From Luidia sarsii (Eukaryota > Echinodermata > Asteroidea > Paxillosida > Luidiidae), in assembly GCA_949987565.1 (NCBI GenBank), contig OX465104.1, positions 1,500,590-1,564,589 on the forward strand: a DNA stretch of 64,000 nt, read 5' to 3'. The translations under genes were made by a program, and so were the position numbers. Below the pieces are notes generated by a model. It had not been told where the DNA came from and did no database searches. It was given only the letters and a program-made list of their open reading frames with translations. Positions 23,780 through 34,844 of this stretch are shown piece by piece. Numbering within the stretch: the stretch's first letter is position 1; the number at the start of each line of letters is the position of its first letter.

Positions 23780-24122
23780 AAGTCATCTTCCTCCTCCTCC
23801 TCCTCCTTCTCCTCCTCCTTCTCCTCCTCCTCCTCCTCCTCCTCCTCCTTCTCCTCCTCCCCCTCCTCCTCCTACTCCTCCTCCTCCTCCGTCTTCTCCT
23901 CCTCCTCCTCCTCCTCCCCTTCTCCTCCTCCTCCTCCTCCTCCTCCTCGTTGTCCTCCTCCCCCTCCCCCTCCCCCTCCTCTTCCTCCTCCTCCTCATCA
24001 TCATCCTCCTTGTCCTCCTCCTCCTCCTCCTCCTCCTTGTCCTCCTCCTTGTCCTCCTCCTCCTCCTCCTCCTCCTCCTCCTCCTCCTCCTCCTCCTTCT
24101 CCTCCTCCTCCTCCTCCCCTCC
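23780..24122. repeat. (TCC)n trinucleotide repeat
   Basis: Almost pure CTCCTCCTC for about 340 bp with TTC, GTC and CCC interruptions. It is open in several frames, giving poly-Ser, poly-Pro, poly-Leu or poly-Arg. Confidence 0.9.
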
Positions 24123-24984
24123 CCTCGTAACTCGGATCTTTCAACCCGCGCCAGTAAGGCAGCGGACGAGAGTGGATTACGTCTGTCTACGCTGGCGCGC
24201 TCCGCGTAGCGCCGGCAAGGGGCCCACACGCGCGTCTGGGCGCGACGGCCTAGTTAGGGCGTCAACTTTGGTTATAAGTGTCCGGTCGGTTGCCATAGCT
24301 AGCTGCGGGGGGTTCAAGAATCTTGAGACAGGGTTGTCTAATGCTGTCTCTGTCGTTAATTCCACGGTCGGTTCCTTAATGCAAATGGGCTGATTGTGAC
24401 CCGTATTGATGACATTCCTTAAGATTGTCTGACTATGAATGTAATTTGGTACGCATTCTTATAGTCTCTTGTGCGCAGTGTTCAGTCAGAGCTGAGCTCA
24501 TTTCCTTCTTCTGGGATCGATGCCGTTCAATACGGGCTATTCACAATAGTGCGCCCTCATGAGTTTGCAACGCGTTGGCCTGTCACAATGCGCTGAATAT
24601 GTCAACCCTTTCCGCGTAATGTGACTGAGGCCGTCTAGAGCTAGGTCTAGGTCTTCCCCCTATTGGAAATACACGGAGATGCGAAGACAATAGCCCCTTT
24701 GCCGCAGCTCTGGAAACCCGTTTCGGACACGGCCTGAGATCGCAGTGCTTTCCCCATTACTCAGTCTGTACACCGGGGAATCGAATACGGGGTCGGGTTG
24801 CCGCCACCAATGGCTGGTTCCCATTGGATGAGGCAGTTGGTTGATTCGAATATGAAGCAGTACTCAACTTAAAAATAGTGCTCCTAGATAAGCCATGCTT
24901 TTTACGAGCTCCCCAATATCACTATCCTTGCCTCTGTTAATATTATATATTTACTTCCCGGATACCTACCGGCATTGAAACCAC
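24123..24984. other. No gene seen; CpG-rich patch then element copy
   Basis: 24123-24310 is CpG-rich (CGCGTCTGGGCGCGACGG). 24635-24745 is a GCTCTGGAAACCCG-family element. The rest is ordinary. Confidence 0.45.
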
Positions 24985-25208
24985 AATTAACCACACATGT
25001 TTTTTTCCTGTGGGAGGATAAGGGCCATGCACAAGGACATTCCACAGCGTGGTTTTTGTGGTGTCCTGTGGTATGTGAGCCTACACCCCTGTGGGCACTG
25101 TGGTAAATTGCGGTATACAGTGTGTGTCCTGTGCGGGAGGTGCAAAGCGTTATCTAAATCTGCATTTATTGATATTGAAATAAAGTCTTCAAGTCAAGTC
25201 AAGTCATA
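24985..25208 (+). mobile_element. Probable non-LTR retroelement 3' end (or SINE)
   Basis: GTGGTGTCCTGTGGTATGTG … CACCCCTGTGGGCACTGTGG … GAAATAAAGTCTTC and a terminal (AAGTC)n tail with no inverted ends. The same sequence occurs reversed at 43905-44105 without the tail. Confidence 0.55.
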
Positions 25209-25409
25209 AAAACTAAATGGAACAAACAGACAGGGAATATACCTAAAATTAAGGGGGTGGTACGAATCTAGCTGTGACATCTTCATTCTGCTTCCTTCAT
25301 TCCACAAACACGAGACATGGAACACTGCAGACGATTGTCGTCTGTGCAGCTATTTGGTGTCAACACGCTCTTATCGGTGTCAACATGCTCCCTAGTCCTC
25401 CAATACTTT

Positions 25410-25671
25410 GGTCAGGTAGTACCCGTGCCGCACAGCGAGCGCGCTTGGTCCGCACTGTCCGACAACTATTGTTTAAGAAGCTAGGGGAGCACGTTGACGT
25501 TGAAGAGTGTGTCGACAACGAGGAGCTGCACAAGCGTCTCTTTTTGATTGAAGAGATCACCAAATGTGGCCAGAAAAAAAAGACCCCAAAGCTTCAACCT
25601 CAACGAAAACATCCCGAACTGATTTCCCCAGCTTTTACGGATAACAGAGATGAAACTGAAATCGGAGCCTA
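25410..25671 (+). pseudogene. Possible coding relic, helix-rich and charged, unidentified
   Basis: A plus-strand frame has protein-like composition: STRAAQRARLVRTVRQLLFK, then an acidic segment HVDVEECVDNEELHKRLFLI and a basic KKKTPKLQPQRK tail, ending at TAA (25669-25671). An AG (25416-25417) stands just ahead of the protein-like part, but no partner exon was found. I recognise no family. It may be an exon, a retrocopy or part of a transposon protein. Confidence 0.25.
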
Positions 25672-25913
25672 AGATGTTATTTTTTTTTCTGGCGGGGAGG
25701 GTTGGGGTGTGGTCTTAGTTTGCCTCGAAGTGGCCTGCGAAAATCCTCCCGTCTATAGTATGGCAAATCCTCGGTGTGCATTCTCCCGTATACCCTGAAG
25801 GATGAATGCACAAGAAGGCGAAGGTGCATAGCCTACCTGAGAAACCGCCATTCCCTTCCCTCAATCCTTCCCCCTCATCTCCACCATCGACGAACGCCGT
25901 GAGCTTGATTTAA

Positions 25914-26289
25914 AGCCCCTACACAACATTGGTAAGATCGAGAGAAAAAAAATGTTCACAGATTTACATAAAACCTATACAGTTTGAAGATGGTTGTAGT
26001 AGAAACCTCGCACTGAAATATTTCTGCCTAAAATGCTGTATTTTTGAAGAAAAGTGTAAAAGAAATCATTTACGTCTCACCCCTAGATCTAGATCTAAAC
26101 GATTTTTCGGAACAATTCGTTGAATGCTGCATTAACGCGAAACAAATGAAGCTGTTTTTCGCTATTTTCTCGCGACTCGGTTGGCGGATTGAGCTGAAAT
26201 GTTCACAGGTGTGCTATTTCATGCATTATGTTGGATCAAACAACGAATGGATGCCATTCTTTGACCTCGACCAATGTTGTGTCATCCCT
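25914..26289. mobile_element. TTAA MITE, diverged copy
   Basis: Ends AGCCCCTACACAACATTGG and CCAATGTTGTGTCATCCCT, flanked by TTAA on both sides. The interior is strongly diverged from the other copies. Confidence 0.7.
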
Positions 26290-27088
26290 TTAAGAGCAGG
26301 CCGCCGACAAATGTGACATGCGATATCGCAGATGTCTGTCTTCTCCACCTAAATGCAATCCTTCAACTCGGTCGGCGACCCCCGTAGTTTGCCCACGAGT
26401 GTCACGCCACGGCAGCGAAGCGTCCTTGCCCGACATTTAACAAGACGGATCCCGAAAGAAGTTCTCAGCTCAGTGCCCGGCAGCGCAATGATATGTGTAA
26501 CCCGACACCGGTGAAGTGTGTATCCACTTAGGGAGTTGCAGATTAGCAAACGATATTATGCGCTCTATGCTATACAATCGTATAATGTGTCTTCCAAAAT
26601 TTGGCGCGCGACGGGTTGACTTTGGTTGGTTGCTAAGGGACTTGCGACGAAAATCGAGAGAGTTTTGTTGAACCCATTGGAATAATCCCCCGCCCCGCAA
26701 AATCTGTCATTCATTTCGCGACAGGAAAATGGACCAGACTAGATTAATCAGTAGCATCCTGGATGTCCGAATTTAGAATAATGCCACTCTTGAAATCGTC
26801 TCGTTTACACTCACATGACTGATTGTATTGCGTCAGTACAGTGTAGGCGTCCTTACATGTATTTTGCACCGAACCTTCGTGGCGTAGTAATGGGAAAAAC
26901 ACATGCGTCTACGGTGCCCCAAAAGAGACATTTGTATTTTGTATATCGCTCCCTCGATGTAAGATTTCGTTCCATCTAAATGATATTTCGTTCTCTTGAA
27001 TTAATCATTAAGTTCCCTCGAAAAAAATCTTTCCAGTGACATGATCATAGGTATGATATGATTTTGCTTCGTGGAGAACTTAATGCAA
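26290..27088. other. No gene seen
   Basis: Ordinary sequence. 28039-28514 is likewise without visible features. Confidence 0.5.
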
Positions 27089-27235
27089 TGAGGGTTTGCC
27101 TACTCGACGTACTAATATGCAGCGTGTGCTCAGCGTTTGGCCCGAATCCCTGCTGAAGAAAAATTCAGGCAGCTCGGGCGGGATTCGAACCCACGACTCC
27201 TGCTCTCTAGTGCAGACTTCTCAACCACTTGCCAA
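27089..27235 (-). repeat. SINE-B copy, reverse orientation
   Basis: B box complement GGGATTCGAACCCACGACTC and head complement CTAGTGCAGACTTCTCAACC. The tail side has GAGGGTTTGCCTACTCGACG. Confidence 0.7.
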
Positions 27236-27324
27236 GAAACTATTGTTTCGATCCATCGATTATCTTATTTCGATTTGTGTGCGGGCCGCCTTACAATTTA
27301 TTGGGAAGGAATTTACATGACATT

Positions 27325-27680
27325 TTTTGTATTATTTGGAGTGGACGAAATGATATTTCCAGTGATCGAAATATTATTTCCAGTGATCGAAATATTTTTT
27401 CCAGTGATCAAAATTTTATTTCCAGGGATCGAAATATTATTTTTAGGAATAGAAATATTATTCCAAGAAACGAAATAGATATTATTTCCAGGAATTTAAA
27501 AATAATTATTCAACAAAATTATATGAGTATTATTTCCAGGAATCGAAACAAATTATTATCCCCCAAATGAAATAAAATATTATTTCCAGGAATCGAAAAA
27601 TTATCCCAAAAATGAAATAAATTATATTTCCCGGAATCGAAATATTATTCCCCAAAAAATGAAATATAATATATTTCCAG
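27325..27680. repeat. AT-rich minisatellite (ATATTATTTCCAGGAATCGAA)
   Basis: About 15 degenerate units of 20-30 bp containing ATTTCCAG(T/G)(G/A)ATCGAAA. It starts next to SINE-B and ends shortly before the TGTGACCCGGCACA MITE. Confidence 0.75.
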
Positions 27681-27783
27681 GATATGCAATTTTTAAAAAA
27701 TGTCCCCTTAAGGGCTCCGTATGCGACCTCGTTCCTTGCGCATGCCGCGTTCACCGTCCGTCTGTGTATAGTCAATGCACATA

Positions 27784-28038
27784 TGTGACCCGGCACAGCA
27801 TAATGAGGAATAACCCCACTTTTCAGATTTTGAGATTTTCTCATGATGTGAAAGAGTATACCATTAGCTTTCAAATGATATCAAAATATAATATCCTCTA
27901 ATGCTTGAAAAAATCCGAAAAATACAAAAATAAGAAAATTGATTTGTAATCGAATTGTGAAGATACTTTAACTTCAGGCGTTGTTTACTCAAAAAGTGTT
28001 TTGGTGGGATATTCCTGATGTTGTTGTGCCGGGTCACA
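27784..28038. mobile_element. TA-flanked MITE (TGTGACCCGGCACA family), 255-bp copy
   Basis: Inverted ends TGTGACCCGGCACA…TGTGCCGGGTCACA, with TA on both sides, as in Tc1/mariner-type insertions. Confidence 0.8.
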
Positions 28039-28514
28039 TAATTATGAACGACACACATCTTACAACTCAGTCATGCGCATAGGTCTTCATTCTTCAAGTT
28101 GCAATAACAACCGTGTTTTCCCTTTTACTTGCGCCACCTACAAGGAAGACAAAAACACAACAACTCGACCTTCTGCCTAGGATTTGCAATCGGTTCATCG
28201 ACAAAAAAATGAAGCCGAACGGGGGAAAGACAGAGCCTCATCTTTCTCTATCTTGCATTGTGCATGAGATGTGTCGGTGAGAATGTGATTCATTGAGGAT
28301 TTTCCCTTACCACAAAAGCCCGACTAAAACAATAAAATGCCATTTGTGTTTCGATAGTCGTGACTGAAGATTGAACGCGAGTTGATTTGCCGTAGAAAGT
28401 CGGCGACGTGTGTGCGATAACCATGATTGATGTGCTTTTAAGCTGTTTTTATAAAATGGAAAAGCGACCGCCGATTTCCCCCGCCAAATGGTGTTTATTC
28501 AAAACTCACTTTAA

Positions 28515-28889
28515 AGGGCCCAATACAATATTGGGAAGATCGGGAAACATCGATGTCCACATATTTTCTTCTAATTTACACAGTTTGTAGATGGTCATGA
28601 TAGAATCCTCATGTTGATATCTTACGGTCTGGGATGTTCCTTCCTGAGAAATCTTCACTCAAACGTCGACAAATCGTTTTTTACTCGTGAGTAATAAACT
28701 ATTTCTGACACTTGAGAACGGTGCATAAACCCTGACCTTTTTTTCATTTTTCTACTTTCTCAGATTACCATTTGAGCTAAAACCTTCGCAGTATTGAGCT
28801 AAAACCTTCGCAGTTTTTTTGAATGTTTAATGGCTTAACACACAAACTGTGGCAATATTTTGACCTTTAGCAATGTTGTCTAGAGCCTT
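28515..28889. mobile_element. TTAA MITE copy
   Basis: Begins AGGGCCCAATACAATATTGG and ends GCAATGTTGTCTAGAGCCTT; TTAA on both sides. GAGCTAAAACCTTCGCAG is duplicated inside it. Confidence 0.75.
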
Positions 28890-29171
28890 TTAAAGTAACG
28901 CAAACACTGTTACTGGCAAGAATTGGATGAAATTACCCTAATGCTATTCTCAAACAGTTTAGATGGCATTAAGGGACCTTTCTAAAAAAGCAGAAAATGC
29001 TCAAAAATTTGTAGAAAATGTTCTGTCTTTAGGGAGGAGGATATTTGCATTTGAGGAAGGTCCTGCGAGGCTGGATGCTCAGTACTATTGCCAAATACTC
29101 AATAAAAAAAATGAGGCAGCTCGGGCGGGATTCGAAACTACCACTCCCGCTTTCTTGTGCGGATGTCTTAA

Positions 29172-29787
29172 AGGGGAATGAAACCCAGAGAAAAATGCTG
29201 GCTTATCTGATTGGGTGTTAAAAACAACCTACAATTACCTATATGCTACTTAGGAAGTGGGCTGCGGCCATCAAAGTTGAGAAATGTCTCAAAGTCGAGA
29301 TTAGATCGAGACTATACGCAATCACCACGCTACAAATCACGTCATTTCAACTGTATACTTTGAGCAATTTCTCAACTTTGATGGCCGCAGCCCACTTCCT
29401 TTTTAAACAACTCAGGTCTCTTGTCCTTGTTGGGAACTGCATGGAAAGATTTCCCCAGCTTTTTTCCCGCTGGCATTTTGACATCCAAAAGCCTGGCAGT
29501 ACACCATCGTTCAGCTCGCGAGTGTATAACTGCACGCAGTATACATGTAGTAGGGGTACATCCGTCCGGGCCTATGTGGGAGTTTTCCGTTGCGATGTCA
29601 TACCCCCTGCATTGACTGGCGGGCCATTCGAAAAGATGGCGGTTTGCGGGAACGCGAATTCGACCACCGAATTCTATGATTTTTCCCTCTTTGTGAAACT
29701 CGTAGGTGAGTAGCACATAGGTAATTGTAGGTTGTTTTTAACACCCAATCAGATAAGCCAACATTTTTCTCTGGGTTTCATTCCCCT
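29172..29787 (-). mobile_element. TTAA-inserting DNA transposon (Kolobok-like), non-autonomous, 616 bp
   Basis: The ends are inverted repeats of about 80 bp with only a few mismatches, starting AGGGGAATGAAACCCAGAG. TTAA flanks both sides (29168-29171 and 29788-29791). The insertion site is a tRNA-Ser-like SINE whose two halves lie directly outside, so the boundaries and TSD are proven by the host sequence. TTAA duplications plus a THAP-domain relic inside fit the Kolobok superfamily. An internal inverted repeat pairs 29257-29285 with 29365-29397. Confidence 0.85.
29350..29507 (-). pseudogene. THAP-type C2CH zinc-finger relic (transposase N-terminus)
   Basis: On the minus strand an ATG at 29507 opens MVYCQAFGCQNASGKK, the first Cys pair of a THAP domain. 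After a frameshift in a run of six A (29460-29465) the next frame reads LGKSFHAVPNKDKRP, with the SFH-x-(F/V)P motif. A second shift at an A5 run leads to KWAAAIKVEK with the conserved Trp. The second Cys-His pair is missing. An inverted extra copy of the KWAAAIKVEK part lies at 29254-29285 on the plus strand. THAP domains bind transposon ends in Kolobok and P-type transposases. The gene is broken and truncated. Confidence 0.65.
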
Positions 29788-30328
29788 TTAACCACATGAC
29801 CACAACTGAGCTGGTCGAGATCGTGTGGCGGATTCGAATAATTATACGAACATTCGAACTACAAACATTCGTGCACTAACCCAACCATCTCTCATCGTGG
29901 CATGCAATACACCAGTGTTTACCAATTGCATTATCGAAAACGAAAGCATCGCTTTATACATGCAAAGAAAAGAGGGGGACATTTTGCAGCAGGGCACGAG
30001 AGTAAATACACGGATTACGTAGGTTGGCACGACCACGTAAAGACACACTTCGTAAGTGTCTCGATCGGGCTGAAGCCATTAGTCACTACTTGTGCCCTTC
30101 GTAGTGGGATTTTTGTTTATTTTTATCTCTTGAAATAATATCTTGGGGGTCCTTACGCTTCGTGGGATTCCCGTTCCCTTCCTCTGCTCCATCATTCTGA
30201 AGGGTAACTCACACGCTTTGCGCAGGCTCTAGTATTACAATGCCGTTAACTGCTCTATCGGTCTTGGTCTTCAAGGTAGTCTGGTTTCTTTCCCCAGAGA
30301 GGGAATCGTGAAATCCGAGAGATTGATA

Positions 30329-30575
30329 GTCCGTTTATACGAAACGAAGGCTTAGGCTCGGCCTTATCCTTCGTATATTATTTATCTTACCCGTTTATAA
30401 TGTCACAGGCATCTAGAAACAAGCGTTTGGCCTCAGTTTCTTGGTGACTGCCCTGTACTTACCAAGCCAACAGACCTTCAAATTCGCCCGACAAACCACG
30501 ACCTTGATTTTCAGGTTTTATTCTGACGGAGACGAAGCCTGAGCTCGAGCCCTATCCATGGATTCGTAAAGAGCC
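30329..30575. mobile_element. GAAGGCTTAGGCTC MITE copy, inverted interior
   Basis: GTCCGTTTATACGAAACGAA at the left and GGAGACGAAGCCTGAGCTCG at the right. Partial copies lie at 33735-33855 and 4425-4505. Confidence 0.65.
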
Positions 30576-30606
30576 ATTAGTTAAACATACATCTCCTCCT
30601 CAGTAA

Positions 30607-30727
30607 GACCATGTCCCAAACGGGCTTCCAGAGCTACGGCTACGGCTGTTGTCTTCACATCCCTATGTGTTTCCAACTAAGAGAAGATCTAGCCGTAGCT
30701 CTAGACAACAGATTCGGACACGTCCTA
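30607..30727. mobile_element. Small inverted-repeat element (GGCTTCCAGAGCTACGGCTA family)
   Basis: CCAAACGGGCTTCCAGAGCT at the left and TAGCCGTAGCTCTAGACAAC at the right form imperfect arms around a short loop. Relatives lie at 11415-11512, 24635-24745 and, truncated by a purine array, 33891-33936. Confidence 0.6.
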
Positions 30728-30739
30728 AAAGAGAATGAT

Positions 30740-30835
30740 TGGGAATTATGCGTAAGCAATTTGAAGAAAAAAAATGGCAAAAGAAACTTTGACTGCACCG
30801 GGACTTGATCTCGAGGCCTCTAGCCTTGTAGACAA
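30740..30835 (-). repeat. SINE-A fragment, reverse orientation
   Basis: The complement contains GATCAAGTCCCGGTGCAGTC followed by AAAGTTTCTTTTGCC, the B box, acceptor end and tail of SINE-A. Confidence 0.55.
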
Positions 30836-30882
30836 TTTTATAAGGAGATGATGACGGCCAGACCATACTGGTCGAAACGTCG

Positions 30883-31625
30883 AGTTACCACTCAGGTTCG
30901 TTTCAGAACTACATCTCTTCTTTAAGAGACCTTATACATGGTGTCACCGCAAACCCTCCTATAGAGTTATCACTCAGGTTCTTTTCAGAACCACACCTCT
31001 TCCTTTAAGAGACCTTATACATGGTGTCACCGCAAACCCTCCTATAGAGTTACCACTCAGGTTCTTTTCAGAACCATACCTCTTCTTTAAGAGACCTTAT
31101 ACATGGTGTCACCGCAAACCTTCTATAGAGTTATCACTCAGGTTCTTTTCAGAACCATACCTCTTCTTTAAGAGACCTTATACATGCATGGTGTCACCGC
31201 AAACCCTCCTATAGAGTTATCACTCAGGTTCTTTTCAGAACCACACCTCTTCTTTAAGAGACCTTATACATGGTTTCACCGCAAACCCTCCTATAGAGTT
31301 ATCACTCAGGTTCTTTTCAGAACCACACCTCTTCTTTAAGAGACCTTATACATGGTGTCACCGCAAACCCTCCTATAGAGTTATCACTCAGGTTCTTTTC
31401 AGAACCACACCTCTTCTTTAAGAGACCTTATACATGGTTTCACCGCAAACCCTCCTATAGAGTTATCACTCAGGTTCTTTTCAGAACCACACCTCTTCTT
31501 TAAGAGACCTTATACATGGTGTCACCGCAAACCCTCCTATAGAGTTATCACTCAGGTTCTTTTCAGAACCACACCTCTTCTTTCAGAGACCTTATACATG
31601 GTGTCACCGCAAACCTTCCTATATT
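30883..31625 (+). repeat. 82-bp satellite array 1, ~9 units
   Basis: Units of 82-83 bp run CACTCAGGTTCTTTTCAGAA … CATGGTGTCACCGCAAACC. Each carries the small palindrome GGTTCTTTTCAGAACC. Confidence 0.9.
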
Positions 31626-32127
31626 GATTCACCCACCATGCAGAGCCTTAAGTCTTATTTATTCAGTATTCAGTGTTGATGGTTGAACTACATGTCCGTT
31701 CAACAATATTAAGAAGCATTCAGTGCAGTAAACATTTGGGCAAACTTTGACAATATTTCGACAGTTTCCTGAAGACGAACAGAGTATACTGTTCGATATG
31801 TCGAGTTCCTCCGGTTCTTTTCAGAATCACACGTACTCACAAAAGATAGATTTTGCATGGTGTCACCGCAAACTTTCTCCTTCTGCTATCCTCACCATGG
31901 AAACCCTCAAATCTCAATATTTGACTAACAATTTGAATAATCGTGGTGCGGCTTCACAACAACGTACCCTGGCTGGTCATTATATTTGAGGTTTCTCACA
32001 AAGAATAGGAATGTCCTCGTTTTCAGTGACGTATTTAGCCGTGCGCCTTCATCGTGTTGCGGTTTTCTTCCATTTTCTCAATCTTGATGACCACTGTTGA
32101 TGAATTGATGAATTAAATGAATTGAAT

Positions 32128-32700
32128 ATGAGGAGGATGGGGAGGGTGTGGAGGATGTGGAGAATGAGGAGGGTGATGATGAGCGGGATGAGGAGGGTGA
32201 TGAGGATGAGGAAGATGTGGAGGATGGGGAGGATGGGGAGGATGAGGAGGATGAGGAGGATTGGGAGGACTGGGAGGACTGGGAAGACGTGGAGGATTGG
32301 GAGGATGTGGAGGATGTGGAGGATGGGGAGGATGTGGAGGATGGGGAGGATGGGGAGGATGTGGAGGATGTGAAGGATGGGGAGGATGGGGAGGATGAGG
32401 AGGATGGGGAGGATGGGGAGGATGTCGAGGATGAGGAGGATGAGAAGGATGGGGAGGATGGGGAGGATGGGGAGGATGAGGAGGATGAGGAGGATGGGGA
32501 GGATGGGAAGGATGGGGAGGATGGGGAGGATGAGGAGGATGAGGAGGATGAGGAGGTTGAGAATGGGGAGGAGGAGGAGGTGTAGGATGAGTAGGAGGAG
32601 TAGGAGAGGAGGAGGCGGAGGTGGAGGACGAGGAGGGGATGAGGACAATGAGGGAGAGGAGGAGGAGGAGGAGGATTTGGAGGATGAGGAGGAGGAGGAT
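32128..32700. repeat. 9-bp purine minisatellite (GAGGATGGG)
   Basis: Repeated GAGGAT with GGG, GAG or GTG. Because the period is nine, frames stay open on both strands, giving acidic Glu-Asp-Gly or Leu-Pro-Ile runs. A short related array at 33937-34072 interrupts an inverted-repeat element. Confidence 0.85.
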
Positions 32701-32959
32701 GCTGATTAGACAACTAGTTGGACGAACGATTCTGCTCTAACCATTATATTTCCTTTTTTGGTTACATTTTGAATATCAAATGTAACAATGAGACTAATGC
32801 CACCGATGTAAATTGGCCGCGTTCGGTACTGCATATAGGCGTCTGGGCCAGGGGCTATCGCGGTCAAAGGTTGAACTAGAAAACCTTCATCAAAATCGCC
32901 GTGTTTTTCGTGGGTCTACATTTCACTCTCGTATCTGGAGCTGTTTTTCCAGCTTGTTT

Positions 32960-33320
32960 GCTTCCCCCTTCGTCCGTCCCTTCGTCCGTCCCTCCTTCCG
33001 TCCCTCCCTCCCCTCCTTCCCTCCCTCCCTCCCCTCCTTCCCTCCCTCCCTCCCCTCCTTCCGCCCCTCCCTCCCCTCCTTCCCTCCCTCCCTCCCCTCC
33101 TTCCCTCCCTCCCTCCCCTCCTTCCCTCCCTCCCTCCCCTCCTTCCTCCCCTCCCTCCCCTCCTTCCCTCCCTCCCTCCCCTCCTTCCCTCCCTCCCTCC
33201 CCTCCTTCCCTCCCTCCCTCCCCTCCTTCCCTCCCTCCCTCCCCTCCCTCCCCCTCCCTCCCCTCCCTCTCCCTCCCCTCCCTCCCCTCCCTCCCCTCCC
33301 TCTTTCTCTCTCTGTCCCTC
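32960..33320. repeat. 21-bp C-rich minisatellite (CCCTCCTTCCCTCCCTCCCTC), G-quadruplex-forming on the minus strand
   Basis: Period 21 bp, with about 12 units between 33010 and 33250. Each unit has four close C3 runs (CCCTCCCTCCCTCCCC), so the minus strand has four G3 runs separated by single A. Confidence 0.85.
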
Positions 33321-34254
33321 CATCCTTGAGCTGATGAATCTTGCTCGGTATCGCTGAATAATCTATTTACGAGCCACGCCGCGCGCTGTGGTTCGTACTA
33401 TCTTTCTCCTCGTGAATAATTGCGCCCTGTCCCGAATCTGGCCAGGATATGCAAGCTCCCAAGGGCGCGAGGCAAACGGTTCAGCGAGAGACAGACAGTT
33501 GTTTTCTATCTTTCTTTCTCTCTTACTTTTCGAGAGACGAAAGCATAATACATTTCAGGGACGTTCTCCTCTGGGTTTTTATCTCCTGCTTGGTTCTACT
33601 TCCTGCATTCTGAAAACATGGCCAGGAAATCTGAGATGTCTGTGCCTCGCATGATGCATCAGCGGCGTCGTGTTTGCTATTTCAATCACCCTGACATTAC
33701 ATGACACGGTCTGTTTTTTGTACTTACTTTTTGAACTTACCAAGCCAACAGACCTTCAAATTCGCCCGACAAACCATAACCTGTATTTTCAGGTTTTGTC
33801 AGGCGGAGACGAAGCCTGAGCTCGAGCCCGATCTGTGGATTCGTAAAGAGCCATAGTTAAACATACATACTTGAATTTCAATGAAAGTAAGGCCATGTCC
33901 GAAACGGGCTTCCAGAGCTACGGCTACGGCTGTTGGAGGAGGAGGAGGAGAAGGATGGGGAGAATGGGGAGGATGAGAAGGATGAGGAGGATGAGGAGGG
34001 TGAGGAGGATGAGGAGGATGAGGAGGATGAGGAGGTTGAGGAGGTTGAGAAGGGGGAGGAGGAGGAGTGGTAGGATGACACGGTCTGTTTTTTTGGTTTT
34101 AATGTTAATCATGATTCGGTAACGGTCCCTGCTACCAAAAAGCTGCAAACACAGGTTGGGGGTTCTTGGTCCAAGTTGAAGCTCCGGAGTCTTTTCCAAG
34201 ACGGACTGTCACCTTTCAAATCGAAGCCATAGGTCTCCCGTTGGGAAAAGGGCC

Positions 34255-34365
34255 CTTAACTACTAGTGCGCATGCCCAGGAGTTGGGCCACCACTCGCCT
34301 CTTGGTGGCAGCAGAGACGGCGCCTCCGATCCTTATCAGTGCGCATGCGCAGGGTAATCCGAACG
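34255..34365. promoter_or_regulatory. NRF1-like sites
   Basis: TGCGCATGCGCAG at 34340-34352 is a full NRF1-type palindrome, and TGCGCATGCCC lies at 34265-34275. An inverted GCCACCA…TGGTGGC separates them. No gene is identified nearby. Confidence 0.4.
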
Positions 34366-34473
34366 CGATCCGTTACATTTGTCAACAGCAGCAGAACGCC
34401 ATTTGAACGCGAATTTGTTCAACAGAAGTCGAAGGATTAAGGCTTTACATTACATTTTCAAAAGGAAGCTTAA

Positions 34474-34829
34474 AGGCCCAATACAACATTGGGAAAATTG
34501 GAAAACGTCGATGTCCACTAATTTATACAGGTTGTAGATGGTCATGTTAGAATCATTGTGTTGAAATCTTACTGTCTGGGATGCTGTATTTCTCGAGAAA
34601 TCTTCACTCAAACATAGACATACAGTTTATTACTCGCGATCAACAAACTACTTCTTACGGTACAGAACCGTGCAAAAACTGTGATGTTTTTATTTTGCAT
34701 TATTTTGTCTACTTTCTCAGATTACAATTTGAGCTAAAACCTTCGCAGGATTTCTTTTTTCGAATGTTTAATGGTTTAACACACAAGCTGTGGCAATCTT
34801 TTGGCCTTTACCGATGTTGTATCGGGCCT
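34474..34829. mobile_element. TTAA-flanked MITE (AGGCCCAATACAACATTGG family), 356 bp, best copy
   Basis: Ends AGGCCCAATACAACATTGGG and …GATGTTGTATCGGGCCT, with TTAA on both sides (34470-34473, 34830-34833). Internal landmarks shared by all copies: TCACTCAAAC, TTACTCGCGA and GAGCTAAAACCTTCGCAG. Confidence 0.85.
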
Positions 34830-34844
34830 TTAAGCGACCCCCCC

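Larger units (their letters stand above)
29085..29840 (-). repeat. tRNA-Ser-like SINE (SINE-B), split by the TTAA transposon
   Basis: The left part (29085-29171) has the B box GGGATTCGAAACTACCACTC in reverse orientation. The right part (29792-29840) has GAGCTGGTCGAGATCGTG, which continues the same SINE as seen intact at 56530-56745. Removing the 616-bp insert and one TTAA restores the uninterrupted order. Confidence 0.8.

Noticed and set aside
32049..32713. Acidic and Leu/Pro/Ile frames
   Set aside because: They are produced by the 9-bp GAGGATGGG repeat on both strands.
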